From: Erwinia sp. 198
GTDB lineage: Bacteria; Pseudomonadota; Gammaproteobacteria; Enterobacterales; Enterobacteriaceae
DNA length: 64,000 nucleotides
Assembly: GCF_003937915.1 (NCBI RefSeq)
Contig: NZ_RHUM01000016.1
Span: forward strand, 1-64,000
Direction of reading: 5' to 3'
Shown: one piece after another, positions 23,178 through 31,459 of the stretch
Layout of the letters: every line of letters starts with the position of its first letter
Numbering within the stretch: position 1 is the stretch's first letter
Notes under the pieces: model-generated
What the model was told of the DNA's origin: nothing
What the model saw: only the letters and a program-made list of their open reading frames with translations
Database searches by the model: none
Position numbers and translations under genes: made by a program

Positions 23178-24119
23178 ATGATCGAACTCAAACACCTGCG
23201 GACGCTGCAAGCGCTGCGCAACAGCGGTTCGCTGGCCGCCGCCGCCGCTCAGCTTCATCAAACGCAGTCGGCCCTGTCCCATCAGTTCAGCGATCTGGAG
23301 CAGCGCCTGGGCTTCCGCCTGTTTGTGCGTAAAAGCCAGCCGCTGCGCTTTACGCCGCAGGGCGAAATTTTGCTGCAGCTTGCCGAGCAGGTGCTGCCGC
23401 AGATCCAGCACGCTTTACAGGCCTGCCACGAACCGCATCAGGCCACGCTGCGTATCGCTATCGAGTGCCACAGCTGTATCCAATGGCTGACGCCAGCGTT
23501 GAGCAACTTCCGTCAGAGCTGGCCGCAGGTGGTGATGGATTTTAAATCCGGGGTGACTTTCGATCCCCAGCCTGCGCTCCAGCAGGGGGAGCTGGATGTG
23601 GTGCTCACCTCCGATATTTTGCCGCGCAGCGGGCTGTTCTATTCGCCGATGTTTGATTTTGAAGTTCGCCTGGTGCTGGCGCCGGACCATCCGCTGGCGC
23701 AGGTTGATCGTATTTCACCGGAGGATTTGGCCAGCGAAGTGCTGATGATTTATCCGGTGCAGCGGCAGCGCCTGGATATCTGGCGGCATTTTTTGCAGCC
23801 CGCAGGCGTCAGCCCGGCGTTAAAAAGCGTGGATAATACGCTGCTGCTGATCCAGATGGTGTCTGCGGGCATGGGCATCGCCGCTCTGCCGCATTGGGTT
23901 GTGGAAAGCTTTGAGCATCAGGGACTGGTGGTGACCAAAACGCTCGGCCAGGGTTTATGGAGCCGATTATATGCCGCCGTGCGCGACGGCGAGCAGCGTC
24001 AGGCAGTAGTTGAAGCTTTTATCCGCTCCGCCCGTCAGCACGCCTGCGAGCATCTGCCGCTGGTCAGGGACGCTTCCGCGCCGGGCACGCCGCTGCCGAC
24101 CTCTTTGCATCATTCCTGA
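23178..24119 (+). CDS. metR: LysR-family regulator MetR
   Basis: Homocysteine-responsive activator of metE and other methionine genes. The 313 residues (E. coli 317) start with a LysR winged-helix domain: [20 protein letters not shown], then [19 protein letters not shown], the recognition-helix region. A periplasmic-binding-protein-like effector domain follows. A GAAGGA site precedes the ATG. It is divergent from metE, the classical arrangement. Confidence 0.96.
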   Translation: MIELKHLRTLQALRNSGSLAAAAAQLHQTQSALSHQFSDLEQRLGFRLFVRKSQPLRFTPQGEILLQLAEQVLPQIQHALQACHEPHQATLRIAIECHSCIQWLTPALSNFRQSWPQVVMDFKSGVTFDPQPALQQGELDVVLTSDILPRSGLFYSPMFDFEVRLVLAPDHPLAQVDRISPEDLASEVLMIYPVQRQRLDIWRHFLQPAGVSPALKSVDNTLLLIQMVSAGMGIAALPHWVVESFEHQGLVVTKTLGQGLWSRLYAAVRDGEQRQAVVEAFIRSARQHACEHLPLVRDASAPGTPLPTSLHHS

Positions 24120-24239
24120 ACGGCCAGCGTGGGCGATTGCTTTTGCGCGATGGCCCTTTTAGCACAGCCGCACCCTTATAAGGCGCTGGCCGCCCGCCTT
24201 TTTGCTGACGGTATTCCTTTATCCATCGCCATTTGTCTC

Positions 24240-24245
24240 TATAAT
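24240..24245 (+). promoter_or_regulatory. Likely -10 box for yehS
   Basis: TATAAT lies 33 nt before the yehS ATG, preceded by TGTCTC. No good -35 box is visible at 16-18 bp, so the promoter call rests mainly on the consensus -10. Confidence 0.5.
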
Positions 24246-24277
24246 GCGGCCAACGATCCTGAACCAATGAGATTTTT

Positions 24278-24757
24278 ATGACCAATAATGACGTTTTGCG
24301 CAGCGTGCGCTACATGCTGAGCCTGAGCGATGCTCAGATGGTTGGCATTCTGGCGCTGGCGGAAAGTGAAGTCAGCGAAGCGGAAATGCAAGGCTTCCTG
24401 AAAAAAGAAGACGAAGCGGGCTTTCGCGCCTGTCCTGACGTGGTAATGGGCTATTTCCTGAACGGGCTGATTTTCCAGCGCCGTGGCAAAAGCGAAGATG
24501 CGCCTGAGCCCTCTGTCGAACGCAAAATGACAAATAATATTATTATTAAAAAACTGCGCATCGCTTTCGATTTAAAAACTACGGATATTATTGACGTGCT
24601 TAAGCTGGCGGACTTCGCCGTAGGTCAGTCTGAAATTGGCGCTATTTTCCGAAAGCCGGGGCATAAAAATTACCGTGAATGCGGCGATCAGATTTTAAGG
24701 AATTTCCTGAAAGGAATGACGATGAAATTACGCCCTGCCCCTGTTAAAAAAGCTTAA
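24278..24757 (+). CDS. yehS: DUF1456 protein, YehS family
   Basis: Cytoplasmic protein of unknown function made of two DUF1456 repeats: LRSVRYMLSLSDAQMVGILA near the N-terminus and IIKKLRIAFDLKTTDIIDVL from about residue 89. The 159 residues fit E. coli YehS (156). In E. coli yehS is not next to metR, so its presence here is a difference in gene order. Family membership is clear; no function can be read from the sequence. Confidence 0.9.
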   Translation: MTNNDVLRSVRYMLSLSDAQMVGILALAESEVSEAEMQGFLKKEDEAGFRACPDVVMGYFLNGLIFQRRGKSEDAPEPSVERKMTNNIIIKKLRIAFDLKTTDIIDVLKLADFAVGQSEIGAIFRKPGHKNYRECGDQILRNFLKGMTMKLRPAPVKKA

Positions 24758-24765
24758 ATATTAGT

Positions 24766-24791
24766 GCAGCCTTCGGGCTGCCTGCCATTTT
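24766..24791 (+). terminator. Hairpin after yehS
   Basis: A 6-bp stem, GCAGCC and GGCTGC, with the stable loop TTCG begins 8 nt after the yehS stop. The following bases CTGCCATTTT hold only a short T run, so termination is probably partial. Confidence 0.55.
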
Positions 24792-24830
24792 AAATACCTG
24801 AAAATGGATATATTATATTTCCCTTCCATC

Positions 24831-24859
24831 TTGACAGCTTAAATAAGGCCTCATAACAT
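24831..24859 (+). promoter_or_regulatory. Strong sigma70 promoter of the leader-peptide gene
   Basis: A perfect -35 TTGACA (24831-24836) and -10 TAACAT (24854-24859) are separated by exactly 17 bp. An A/T-rich tract (24789-24820) lies upstream and could serve as an UP element. The predicted start, near 24866, falls at the edge of the dyad at 24867-24887. Confidence 0.8.
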
Positions 24860-24866
24860 CCGCCAG

Positions 24867-24887
24867 GTATTTACGCATCGTAAATAC
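24867..24887. promoter_or_regulatory. Perfect dyad at the transcription start (operator or RNA hairpin)
   Basis: GTATTTACG and CGTAAATAC form a perfect 9-bp inverted repeat around a CAT centre. It begins 8 bp after the -10 box and about 25 nt before the start codon. It fits an operator over the first transcribed bases or a 5' UTR hairpin. It does not match LexA, CRP, FNR, BirA or LuxR consensus sites that I know. Confidence 0.7.
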
Positions 24888-24912
24888 GGCAAACCATGAA
24901 AAAGGATATATC

Positions 24913-25167
24913 ATGAGAGAGCTTAATAGCACTGAAGTCGCCGTCGTCAGCGGCGCAGGTAAAATTCAGGACACCACCACAAATATGTTCGGCACGCTTT
25001 TTTCTAATATCTATAAGCTGCTCCCGCTGTCAGAACTGGGCTATACCGCCGATCAGGTAAGGACTGCGGGGGAAGATATGGGTAGCCGTATCGGCAAAAC
25101 CATCGAAACAAATCTTAATCTGCTAAGGGACAAAATCATAGCGGCGCTTGATTCGTTAACAAGCTAA
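24913..25167 (+). CDS. Small peptide with a double-glycine-type leader (microcin-like candidate)
   Basis: An 84-residue product with a good AAGGAT ribosome site. Residues 1-15 (MRELNSTEVAVVSGA) fit the double-glycine leader pattern processed by C39-peptidase ABC exporters: Leu at -12, Glu at -8, Val at -7, Val at -4, Gly at -2 and Ala at -1, with Gly16 after the cut. The mature part would be about 69 residues, without cysteine and not unusually Gly-rich. It is partly amphipathic (NLLRDKIIAALDSL near the C-terminus). No immunity or exporter gene adjoins it. It could be a microcin-like peptide, a signalling peptide, or an orphan substrate of a transporter elsewhere. Confidence 0.65.
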   Translation: MRELNSTEVAVVSGAGKIQDTTTNMFGTLFSNIYKLLPLSELGYTADQVRTAGEDMGSRIGKTIETNLNLLRDKIIAALDSLTS

Positions 25168-25212
25168 GCCATGTCGCTAAGCAGGGCCTGGCACGCCCTG
25201 CTTAGCGTGGTT

Positions 25213-26064
25213 TTATTTTTTGATCACCCAGTGTCGGTGTACCCATAGCGAGGCGAAAATTACCGCTGCGCCAACGATAAAGCTCGGCCAGTGCGGCTGC
25301 TGCTGCCAGATTGCAAGATTAACCAGTAACCCGGCTGGCACGTGCATATTATTCATAATGCCCAACGTGCCGGCATCAACCTGCGTCGCGCCGTAGTTCC
25401 ACATAAAATAACCCAGTCCCGAAGCCGCCACGCCCAGCCAGATCAGGATGCTCCACTGTAGCGTGGTTGTCGGCAGCTTTTGCGGATTGCCCCACAGGCA
25501 CCAGGCGATGACCGCGACGAGCGCTGCGCCCATATAAAACCAGGAAAAGGCGGCGTGCTGCGGCATCGGACGCGTTTCCTGCAGACGCTTGTAGCCCACC
25601 ATGCCCACGGCAAAGCAAAGGTTGGCAAGCTGCACCAGCAGCAGGCCAAACCAAAAGTGGTCACTGACTTTGTCGTAGCGAATAATCGCCGCGCCCGCCA
25701 CCGCCAGCAGCGCGCTCAGCGCATAGCCGGGCCGCACGCCTCTTCCGCTCATCAGGTCATAAATCAGGGTGATATAGAGCGGCGTCATCACCGTAAACAG
25801 CAGCAGCTCGGAAACGCTGAGGTAGAGATAAGCCTCAAAGCTAAACAGATACATAATGCCCAGCTGCAGCGCGCCTACGCCCATATAGAGCAGCAGCGTT
25901 GACGGCCGATAGCCGCGCCAGCGCAGAAACGGCAGGAAAACCACGGCGGCCAGCAGCAGGCGGATCAGCACGGAAAAGACGCTGTCGACCTGACCTGCCA
26001 GATATTCGCCGATCAGGCTGAACGAAAAGGCCCACAGGATAGTGGTGATTATCAGTAAAATCAC
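25213..26064 (-). CDS. yigM: Biotin transporter of the EamA/DMT family (YigM/BioP)
   Basis: Ten-helix inner-membrane carrier of the drug/metabolite transporter superfamily; the E. coli relative is a biotin importer. The protein shows two EamA repeats and closely follows E. coli YigM, for example ILWAFSFSLIGEYLAGQVDS near the start and NYGATQVDAGTLGIMNNMHV near the end. GTG 26064 aligns with the E. coli start and gives 283 residues; a GTG at 26094 would add ten. It lies between metR and yigL as in E. coli, but is now separated from both by inserted genes. Confidence 0.88.
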   Translation of the reverse strand: MILLIITTILWAFSFSLIGEYLAGQVDSVFSVLIRLLLAAVVFLPFLRWRGYRPSTLLLYMGVGALQLGIMYLFSFEAYLYLSVSELLLFTVMTPLYITLIYDLMSGRGVRPGYALSALLAVAGAAIIRYDKVSDHFWFGLLLVQLANLCFAVGMVGYKRLQETRPMPQHAAFSWFYMGAALVAVIAWCLWGNPQKLPTTTLQWSILIWLGVAASGLGYFMWNYGATQVDAGTLGIMNNMHVPAGLLVNLAIWQQQPHWPSFIVGAAVIFASLWVHRHWVIKK

Positions 26065-26179
26065 GATAAAAACTCGCTGGTGAAAAGTAGGCACAGTGTA
26101 GCGAAATCATCCTGACCAGGGGGAAATATCTGATTGACATCTGATTGTAAAATGTACGCACTAGTTTTTACCCGGCCAT

Positions 26180-26201
26180 TTTAGTGAGCCTGCTCACACT
26201 C
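26180..26201. promoter_or_regulatory. CRP site between yigM and glpT
   Basis: AGTGA-N6-TCACA (26183-26198) is a near-consensus CRP half-site pair inside a 22-bp window. The glp regulon is cAMP-CRP dependent in E. coli, so it probably serves glpT, though it is about 200 bp from that ATG. The rest of 26065-26397 has no GlpR operator that I would trust; AATTCGTTTGATTG (near 26245) is only a weak resemblance. Confidence 0.7.
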
Positions 26202-26397
26202 CTTTCCGACATGGCTAAAAGCATTCAGAGAAGCGTGCTGCATAATTCGTTTGATTGTCATAAAAATGTAACCTTTGGGTTCTTCTTCACAGCGAAACCC
26301 TGCGTTTTCTTTTAGGCTCTTTCCGCTACGGATCGTGTTTATTATCTGTTGCTGCACTACGTAAAAAAACGAATATAAATTGCCATCGGAGGCTGTT

Positions 26398-27741
26398 ATG
26401 TTATCTGTTTTTAAACCTGCGTCGCATCGAACGCGCGTAGATACCAGCGAAATCGATCCGCTTTATCGTAAATTACGCTGGCAGATATTTTTTGGTATTT
26501 TCTTCGGCTATGCGGCCTATTATCTGGTGCGAAAAAACTTTGCGCTGGCGATGCCTTCGCTGATTGAACAGGGTTTTTCTAGGGGGGATTTAGGCTTTGC
26601 CCTTTCAGGTATTTCCATCGCCTACGGTTTTTCTAAATTTATTATGGGATCCGTTTCCGATCGCTCGAATCCACGATACTTTTTGCCCGCTGGCTTAATT
26701 CTGGCGGCGGCAGTCATGCTGTTTATGGGATTCGTTCCGTGGGCCACTTCCAGTATTACCGTGATGTTCGTGCTGCTGTTTTTATGCGGCTGGTTCCAGG
26801 GCATGGGATGGCCGCCCTGTGGACGCACTATGGTGCACTGGTGGTCGCACAAGGAGCGCGGCGGTATCGTTTCCGTCTGGAACTGTGCGCACAACGTCGG
26901 CGGCGGTCTGCCTCCGCTGCTGTTTCTACTGGGCATGTACTGGTTTAACGACTGGAAAGCATCGCTTTATATGCCCGCTTTCGCCGCCATTCTGGTGGCC
27001 GTCATCGCCTTTACGTTAATGCGCGATACGCCGCAATCCTGCGGTCTGCCGCCGATTGAAGAGTATAAAAACGACTATCCGCCCGACTACGATAAAAGCC
27101 AGGAAGAGGAGCTGACCGCCAGGCAAATTTTTATGCAATACGTACTGCCCAACCGGCTGCTCTGGTATATCGCGCTGGCCAACGTATTTGTCTATCTGCT
27201 GCGCTACGGCATTCTCGACTGGTCGCCGACCTATTTAAAAGAGGTGAAGCATTTTACGCTGGATAAATCCTCCTGGGCCTACTTCCTTTATGAGTACGCA
27301 GGCATCCCCGGCACGCTGCTGTGCGGCTGGATGTCCGATAAGGTCTTCAAGGGCAATCGTGGCGCGACCGGCGTCTTTTTTATGCTACTGGTGACAATTG
27401 CTACCGTAGTTTACTGGCTGAATCCCCCCGGCAATCCGGGCGTGGATATTACCTGCATGATCGTTATCGGCTTTCTGATTTATGGGCCAGTGATGCTGAT
27501 CGGGCTGCACGCGCTGGAGCTGGCGCCGAAGAAAGCCGCGGGTACGGCGGCAGGCTTTACCGGGCTGTTCGGCTATCTTGGCGGCTCGGTGGCCGCCAGC
27601 GCTATCGTCGGCTATACCGTTGATTACTTTGGCTGGGACGGCGGTTTTATCGTGATGATCGGCGGCGGCGTGCTGGCCGTTATCCTGCTGGCTATCACCA
27701 TGCTGAACGAACACAAGCACAAAAAAGGGGCAACGCAATGA
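26398..27741 (+). CDS. glpT: Glycerol-3-phosphate:phosphate antiporter GlpT
   Basis: Major-facilitator inner-membrane antiporter that takes up sn-glycerol-3-phosphate in exchange for phosphate; it also admits fosfomycin. The 447 residues (E. coli 452) have twelve helices. The organophosphate-antiporter signatures [17 protein letters not shown] (with the substrate-binding Arg) and [17 protein letters not shown] are present. ATG 26398 has an excellent CGGAGG site. The TGA overlaps the glpQ ATG (ATGA), so the two are coupled. Confidence 0.96.
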   Translation: MLSVFKPASHRTRVDTSEIDPLYRKLRWQIFFGIFFGYAAYYLVRKNFALAMPSLIEQGFSRGDLGFALSGISIAYGFSKFIMGSVSDRSNPRYFLPAGLILAAAVMLFMGFVPWATSSITVMFVLLFLCGWFQGMGWPPCGRTMVHWWSHKERGGIVSVWNCAHNVGGGLPPLLFLLGMYWFNDWKASLYMPAFAAILVAVIAFTLMRDTPQSCGLPPIEEYKNDYPPDYDKSQEEELTARQIFMQYVLPNRLLWYIALANVFVYLLRYGILDWSPTYLKEVKHFTLDKSSWAYFLYEYAGIPGTLLCGWMSDKVFKGNRGATGVFFMLLVTIATVVYWLNPPGNPGVDITCMIVIGFLIYGPVMLIGLHALELAPKKAAGTAAGFTGLFGYLGGSVAASAIVGYTVDYFGWDGGFIVMIGGGVLAVILLAITMLNEHKHKKGATQ

Positions 27742-28784
27742 AAAAGCTGATAGCTATGCTGCTGCTGGGCGCTTCGTTCGGCGCAATAGCCGTAGAAGCG
27801 CACAAGATCGTCATTGCCCACCGTGGCGCGAGCGGCTACCTGCCGGAACACACGCTGCCGGCCAAAGCGATGGCTTACGCGCAGGGATCCGACTTTCTTG
27901 AGCAGGATCTGGTGATGACGCGAGACGATCGGCTGGTGGTGCTGCACGATCGCTATCTGGATCGCGTAACGGACGTGGCGAAACGCTATCCAGACCGCGC
28001 CAGAAAAGATGGGCGCTATTACGCCATCGACTTTACGCTGGACGAAATCAAGGGGCTGAAATTTACGGAAGGCTTTACGCTAAAAGACGGCAAAAAAGTC
28101 CAGACTTATCCGCAGCGTTTCCCGATGGGCAAGTCGGACTTCCATGTGCATACCTTTGCCGAAGAGATTGAATTTATTCAGGGGCTGAACCACTCGACGG
28201 GAAAAAATATCGGCATCTACACCGAAATCAAAGCGCCGTGGTTTCACCGCCAGGAAGGCAAAGATATTTCCGCAAAGGTGCTGGATGTGCTGAAGCGGTA
28301 CGGCTACAGCTCGAAAAGCGACAACGTCTATCTGCAATGCTTTGACTATAACGAACTTAAACGCATTAAAACGGAGCTGGAGCCGCAAAGAGGCATGGAC
28401 GTCAAACTGGTGCAGCTGATCACCGAAACGGACTCAAAAGAGACGCAGGAGCAGCAAAACGGCAAATGGGTGAACTACAGCTATGACTGGATGCTGCAAC
28501 CCGGCGCGATGAAAACGCTGGCCCGTTACGTCGACGGCATCGGCCCTGATTATCATATGCTGATTGCCAACGGCTCGACCAGGGGCGCGGTTCACTTTAC
28601 GCAGATGGTGCAGGAGGCGCATCAGAATGGCCTGGCCGTGCATCCCTATACCGTGCGGGCCGACCAGCTGCCCGACTGGGTAGATAATGTGGACGAGTTG
28701 TACGACGCGCTCTATAACCAGGCTGACGTGGACGGCCTGTTTACCGATTTTCCGGATAAGGCCGTGCACTTCCTGAAGCGGTAA
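27738..28784 (+). CDS. glpQ: Periplasmic glycerophosphodiester phosphodiesterase GlpQ
   Basis: Hydrolyses deacylated phospholipid headgroups to sn-glycerol-3-phosphate plus alcohol, feeding GlpT. The 348 residues start with a signal peptide ([21 protein letters not shown]). The GDPD TIM-barrel motif [12 protein letters not shown] carries the catalytic His, and [16 protein letters not shown] carries the metal ligand and second His. It overlaps glpT by 4 nt. In E. coli glpTQ is far from this locus. Confidence 0.96.
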   Translation: MKKLIAMLLLGASFGAIAVEAHKIVIAHRGASGYLPEHTLPAKAMAYAQGSDFLEQDLVMTRDDRLVVLHDRYLDRVTDVAKRYPDRARKDGRYYAIDFTLDEIKGLKFTEGFTLKDGKKVQTYPQRFPMGKSDFHVHTFAEEIEFIQGLNHSTGKNIGIYTEIKAPWFHRQEGKDISAKVLDVLKRYGYSSKSDNVYLQCFDYNELKRIKTELEPQRGMDVKLVQLITETDSKETQEQQNGKWVNYSYDWMLQPGAMKTLARYVDGIGPDYHMLIANGSTRGAVHFTQMVQEAHQNGLAVHPYTVRADQLPDWVDNVDELYDALYNQADVDGLFTDFPDKAVHFLKR

Positions 28785-28789
28785 GCGTT

Positions 28790-28816
28790 GCCGCCTCTGT
28801 GACAGAGGCGGCTTTT
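28790..28816. terminator. Bidirectional terminator between glpQ and yigL
   Basis: GCCGCCTCTG and CAGAGGCGGC form a strong stem with a tiny loop, followed by TTTT on the plus strand. It lies between the convergent glpQ and yigL stops. Confidence 0.85.
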
Positions 28817-28823
28817 ACAGGCT

Positions 28824-29624
28824 TCAGACGTTATAAAGCTTGCGCAGATAGTTCGGCACCGCGTTATCCGCATTGCTGCCAATCACTTCCAGTTCGGGCA
28901 GCAGATCCTTCAGCCGCTGATGCGAATTACTCATGATGCAGCCTTTGCCCGCCATGTTCAGCATCTCTTTGTCGTTCATGCCGTCGCCAAATGAGATGCA
29001 GTCCGCCAGCGTAAAGCCCAGCAGTCGGGATACCGCGTCCAGCGCGTGGCCTTTGGAAACGCCGCCCGCCATCACTTCCAGACAGGTCGGCAGCGAGAAG
29101 CTGACGTTGACCCGATCGCCCCAGCGCGCCATCAGTGCCTCTTCCAGCGGGATCAGCAGTTCCGGCCTGGCGCAGGTAAAGAACACCTTGCTGATGCCGT
29201 CGGTTGGCAGCGAATCCGGCTGATAGGTTTGATAGTTAAAATTGGACTCGCGGAAAAAATCCATCTCTTCCGGGCGATGGCGGTTAAGGAACCACTCTTC
29301 ATCGCGGTAGACGTTGGTATAGATATCCTGGTGGCTGTGGTGTAAAGCAAAAAGCTCACGGGCGATGTCTTCTTCCAGGTTATGACTGAAGATCAGCTCG
29401 CCTGCGGTATTGTGCACGCGCGCGCCGTTCGAGGTGATCATATAGGCATCAATACCCAGGCTGTCACGCATCTGCCCGACATCAATGTGATGGCGACCGG
29501 TGGCGAACACAAAATGGACGCCCTTTTGCGTCAGCAGCTGGAGCGTTTCACGGGCGAAAGCGGATAAACGGTGATCCGGCGACAGCAGCGTGCCGTCGAG
29601 ATCGGAAGCAACAATCGGGTACAT
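28824..29624 (-). CDS. yigL: HAD-superfamily phosphatase YigL
   Basis: Cof-type (HAD IIB) phosphatase; the E. coli enzyme acts on sugar phosphates and pyridoxal phosphate and supports the SgrS response to sugar-phosphate stress. The 266 residues have motif I DLDGTLLSP at residue 8, motif II in FVFATGRHH and the late ISFGDGMNDKEMLNMAG motif. It lies 49 nt downstream of pldB on the same strand, as in E. coli. Confidence 0.94.
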   Translation of the reverse strand: MYPIVASDLDGTLLSPDHRLSAFARETLQLLTQKGVHFVFATGRHHIDVGQMRDSLGIDAYMITSNGARVHNTAGELIFSHNLEEDIARELFALHHSHQDIYTNVYRDEEWFLNRHRPEEMDFFRESNFNYQTYQPDSLPTDGISKVFFTCARPELLIPLEEALMARWGDRVNVSFSLPTCLEVMAGGVSKGHALDAVSRLLGFTLADCISFGDGMNDKEMLNMAGKGCIMSNSHQRLKDLLPELEVIGSNADNAVPNYLRKLYNV

Positions 29625-29673
29625 AAAACCTCTGTTAATGGTGAGCTAGGGTTGCTATATCTGAGCAGTAAAA

Positions 29674-30654
29674 TCAGGGATGCCGCGCAAAAAACGCCGT
29701 AATGGCCTCCAGCGCTTCGGCGCGCATGCTGTCTTTTTCAAACAAGATCTCATGACGCGCGCCTGCGATAGTCAGCGGGCCCTCGCAGGGGTTTTCCGCC
29801 GCTTTCATGGCCTGACAAAAGAGATCCTGAGCGCGGTTATCCACCACCTTATCCGCGCTGGCCTGTAACAGCAGCAGCGGCGTTTTGATCTCTTTTGCCT
29901 GAGCCAGAATGTTTTTGCCGGCCAGAATGCCTTCTCTGACCCAGTGATAAGTCGGCCCGCCGACGCGCAGCGCCGGATCGTCGGCGTAAAAGCGCAGGTT
30001 GCGCCGGTAGCGCTCGCGGCTGTGGGTCAGCTGGTTCATGCCGAACGGCCTCGGCTGCCACTGGCCGGTGCCGATGGCGTAACCGTCGCGCACCACGGGA
30101 CGTTTTTCCGCCCAGTTCAGAATACAGTGCGTCATCCACAGCGGCATCGGCAGAAAGATCCCAAACATCGGCGCGACCAGCGCCACGGCGTTAAAGGCCT
30201 GCGGCTGCCTGGCCAGCATCAGCGTCAGGATCGCGCCGCCCATTGAGTGCGCCAGCGCATAGCGATGCTGATAGTGACGGCTGAGGATCGCTTTCAGATA
30301 GAGCGTCTCCAGATCTTCAACATAGTGGTCGAACAGCTCCACATGGCCGCGATGGCTATCCTGTAGCAGCCTGCCGGAACGGCCCTGCCCGCGATGATCG
30401 ACAATAATCACATCATAGCCGCAGTGAAACAGGTCGTAGGCCAGCTCCGGGTATTTTACGTAGCTTTCGATACGGCCGGGGCAAATCAGGATAACGCGGC
30501 TATGTTGCGATGACGTGAAACGAACGTAGCGAATGGGCACGTCTTCTACGCCGATAAACTCGTCTTCCTCCCGCCGCCGCCAGAAATCCAGCAGCGGGCC
30601 GGTGGCGAAAGCGGCAAAAGCTTTTTCACGATTTCGCCAGCCATGCTTTTTCAT
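29674..30654 (-). CDS. pldB: Lysophospholipase L2 PldB
   Basis: Inner-membrane-associated alpha/beta hydrolase that degrades lysophospholipids. The 326 residues (E. coli 340) carry the nucleophile elbow YALAHSMGGAILTLML and a typical ILICPGRIESYVKYPELAYD oxyanion region; the late His in GARHEILFEKD completes the triad. ATG 30654 gives MKKHGWRNRE with an upstream GGAG; longer forms would run into the divergent rhtB promoter region. It is divergent from rhtB with about 100 bp between. Confidence 0.92.
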   Translation of the reverse strand: MKKHGWRNREKAFAAFATGPLLDFWRRREEDEFIGVEDVPIRYVRFTSSQHSRVILICPGRIESYVKYPELAYDLFHCGYDVIIVDHRGQGRSGRLLQDSHRGHVELFDHYVEDLETLYLKAILSRHYQHRYALAHSMGGAILTLMLARQPQAFNAVALVAPMFGIFLPMPLWMTHCILNWAEKRPVVRDGYAIGTGQWQPRPFGMNQLTHSRERYRRNLRFYADDPALRVGGPTYHWVREGILAGKNILAQAKEIKTPLLLLQASADKVVDNRAQDLFCQAMKAAENPCEGPLTIAGARHEILFEKDSMRAEALEAITAFFARHP

Positions 30655-30757
30655 TGACCCGATCTCCGCTTTTTTCACATTCCGCCCGACCCCGTAGCCT
30701 GCGCAGCCGCAATGGCGTATTGTGTCATACTTCTGTGCTATCAGGGAGTCTGACCCA

Positions 30758-31381
30758 ATGACCATGCAGTGGTGGCTGGCCTATCTGTTAACGACCAGCA
30801 TCTTAAGCCTTTCGCCGGGTTCCGGCGCAATCAATACCATGAGTACCGGTATCAGCCACGGCTATCGCGGCGCGGCGGCCTCTATTTCCGGCCTGCAGGT
30901 TGGGCTGGCGGTGCATATTCTGCTGGTCGGCATCGGCCTGGGCGCGCTGTTTTCGCAATCCGTGCTGGCTTTTGAGGTGCTGAAATGGGCGGGCGCGGCT
31001 TACCTGATCTGGCTGGGCATCCAGCAGTGGCGCTCGGCAGGCGCGATAGATCTTCAGGCGGTCGCCAAAGCGATGCCGCGCCGCAGGCTGTTTAAGCGTG
31101 CGGTGCTGGTGAACCTGACCAACCCAAAAAGCATTGTTTTCCTGGCGGCGCTCTTTCCGCAGTTTATCATCCCGCACCAGCCGCAGGCGATGCAGTATCT
31201 GGTACTGGGCGTGACGACGGTGGTAGTCGATATTATCGTGATGATCGGCTACGCCACGCTGGCACAGCGGATTGCAGCCTGGATTAAAGGGCCAAAACAG
31301 ATGAAGCTGTTAAATCGCCTGTTTGGCGGCATGTTTATGGCGGTCGGCGCGCTGCTGGCTTCCGCCCGGCGTATTGCCTGA
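30758..31381 (+). CDS. rhtB: Homoserine/homoserine-lactone efflux protein RhtB
   Basis: LysE-family inner-membrane exporter of homoserine and its lactone. The 207 residues begin with the family signature [19 protein letters not shown] and continue through [19 protein letters not shown]; about six hydrophobic segments are visible. ATG 30758 sits 9 nt after a GGGAG site. The sister gene rhtC, next to recQ in E. coli, is absent: recQ follows directly in the opposite direction. Confidence 0.94.
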   Translation: MTMQWWLAYLLTTSILSLSPGSGAINTMSTGISHGYRGAAASISGLQVGLAVHILLVGIGLGALFSQSVLAFEVLKWAGAAYLIWLGIQQWRSAGAIDLQAVAKAMPRRRLFKRAVLVNLTNPKSIVFLAALFPQFIIPHQPQAMQYLVLGVTTVVVDIIVMIGYATLAQRIAAWIKGPKQMKLLNRLFGGMFMAVGALLASARRIA

Positions 31382-31459
31382 TGCATCAGAGGCTGGCATG
31401 GAGGACGCGCTGACCATACCTTGCCCGTGTCCTCCACGTTCTCCGGCCACCCGCCTGGT

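Noticed and set aside
26202-26397. GlpR operator before glpT
   Set aside because: Only a partial match near 26245; not strong enough to report.
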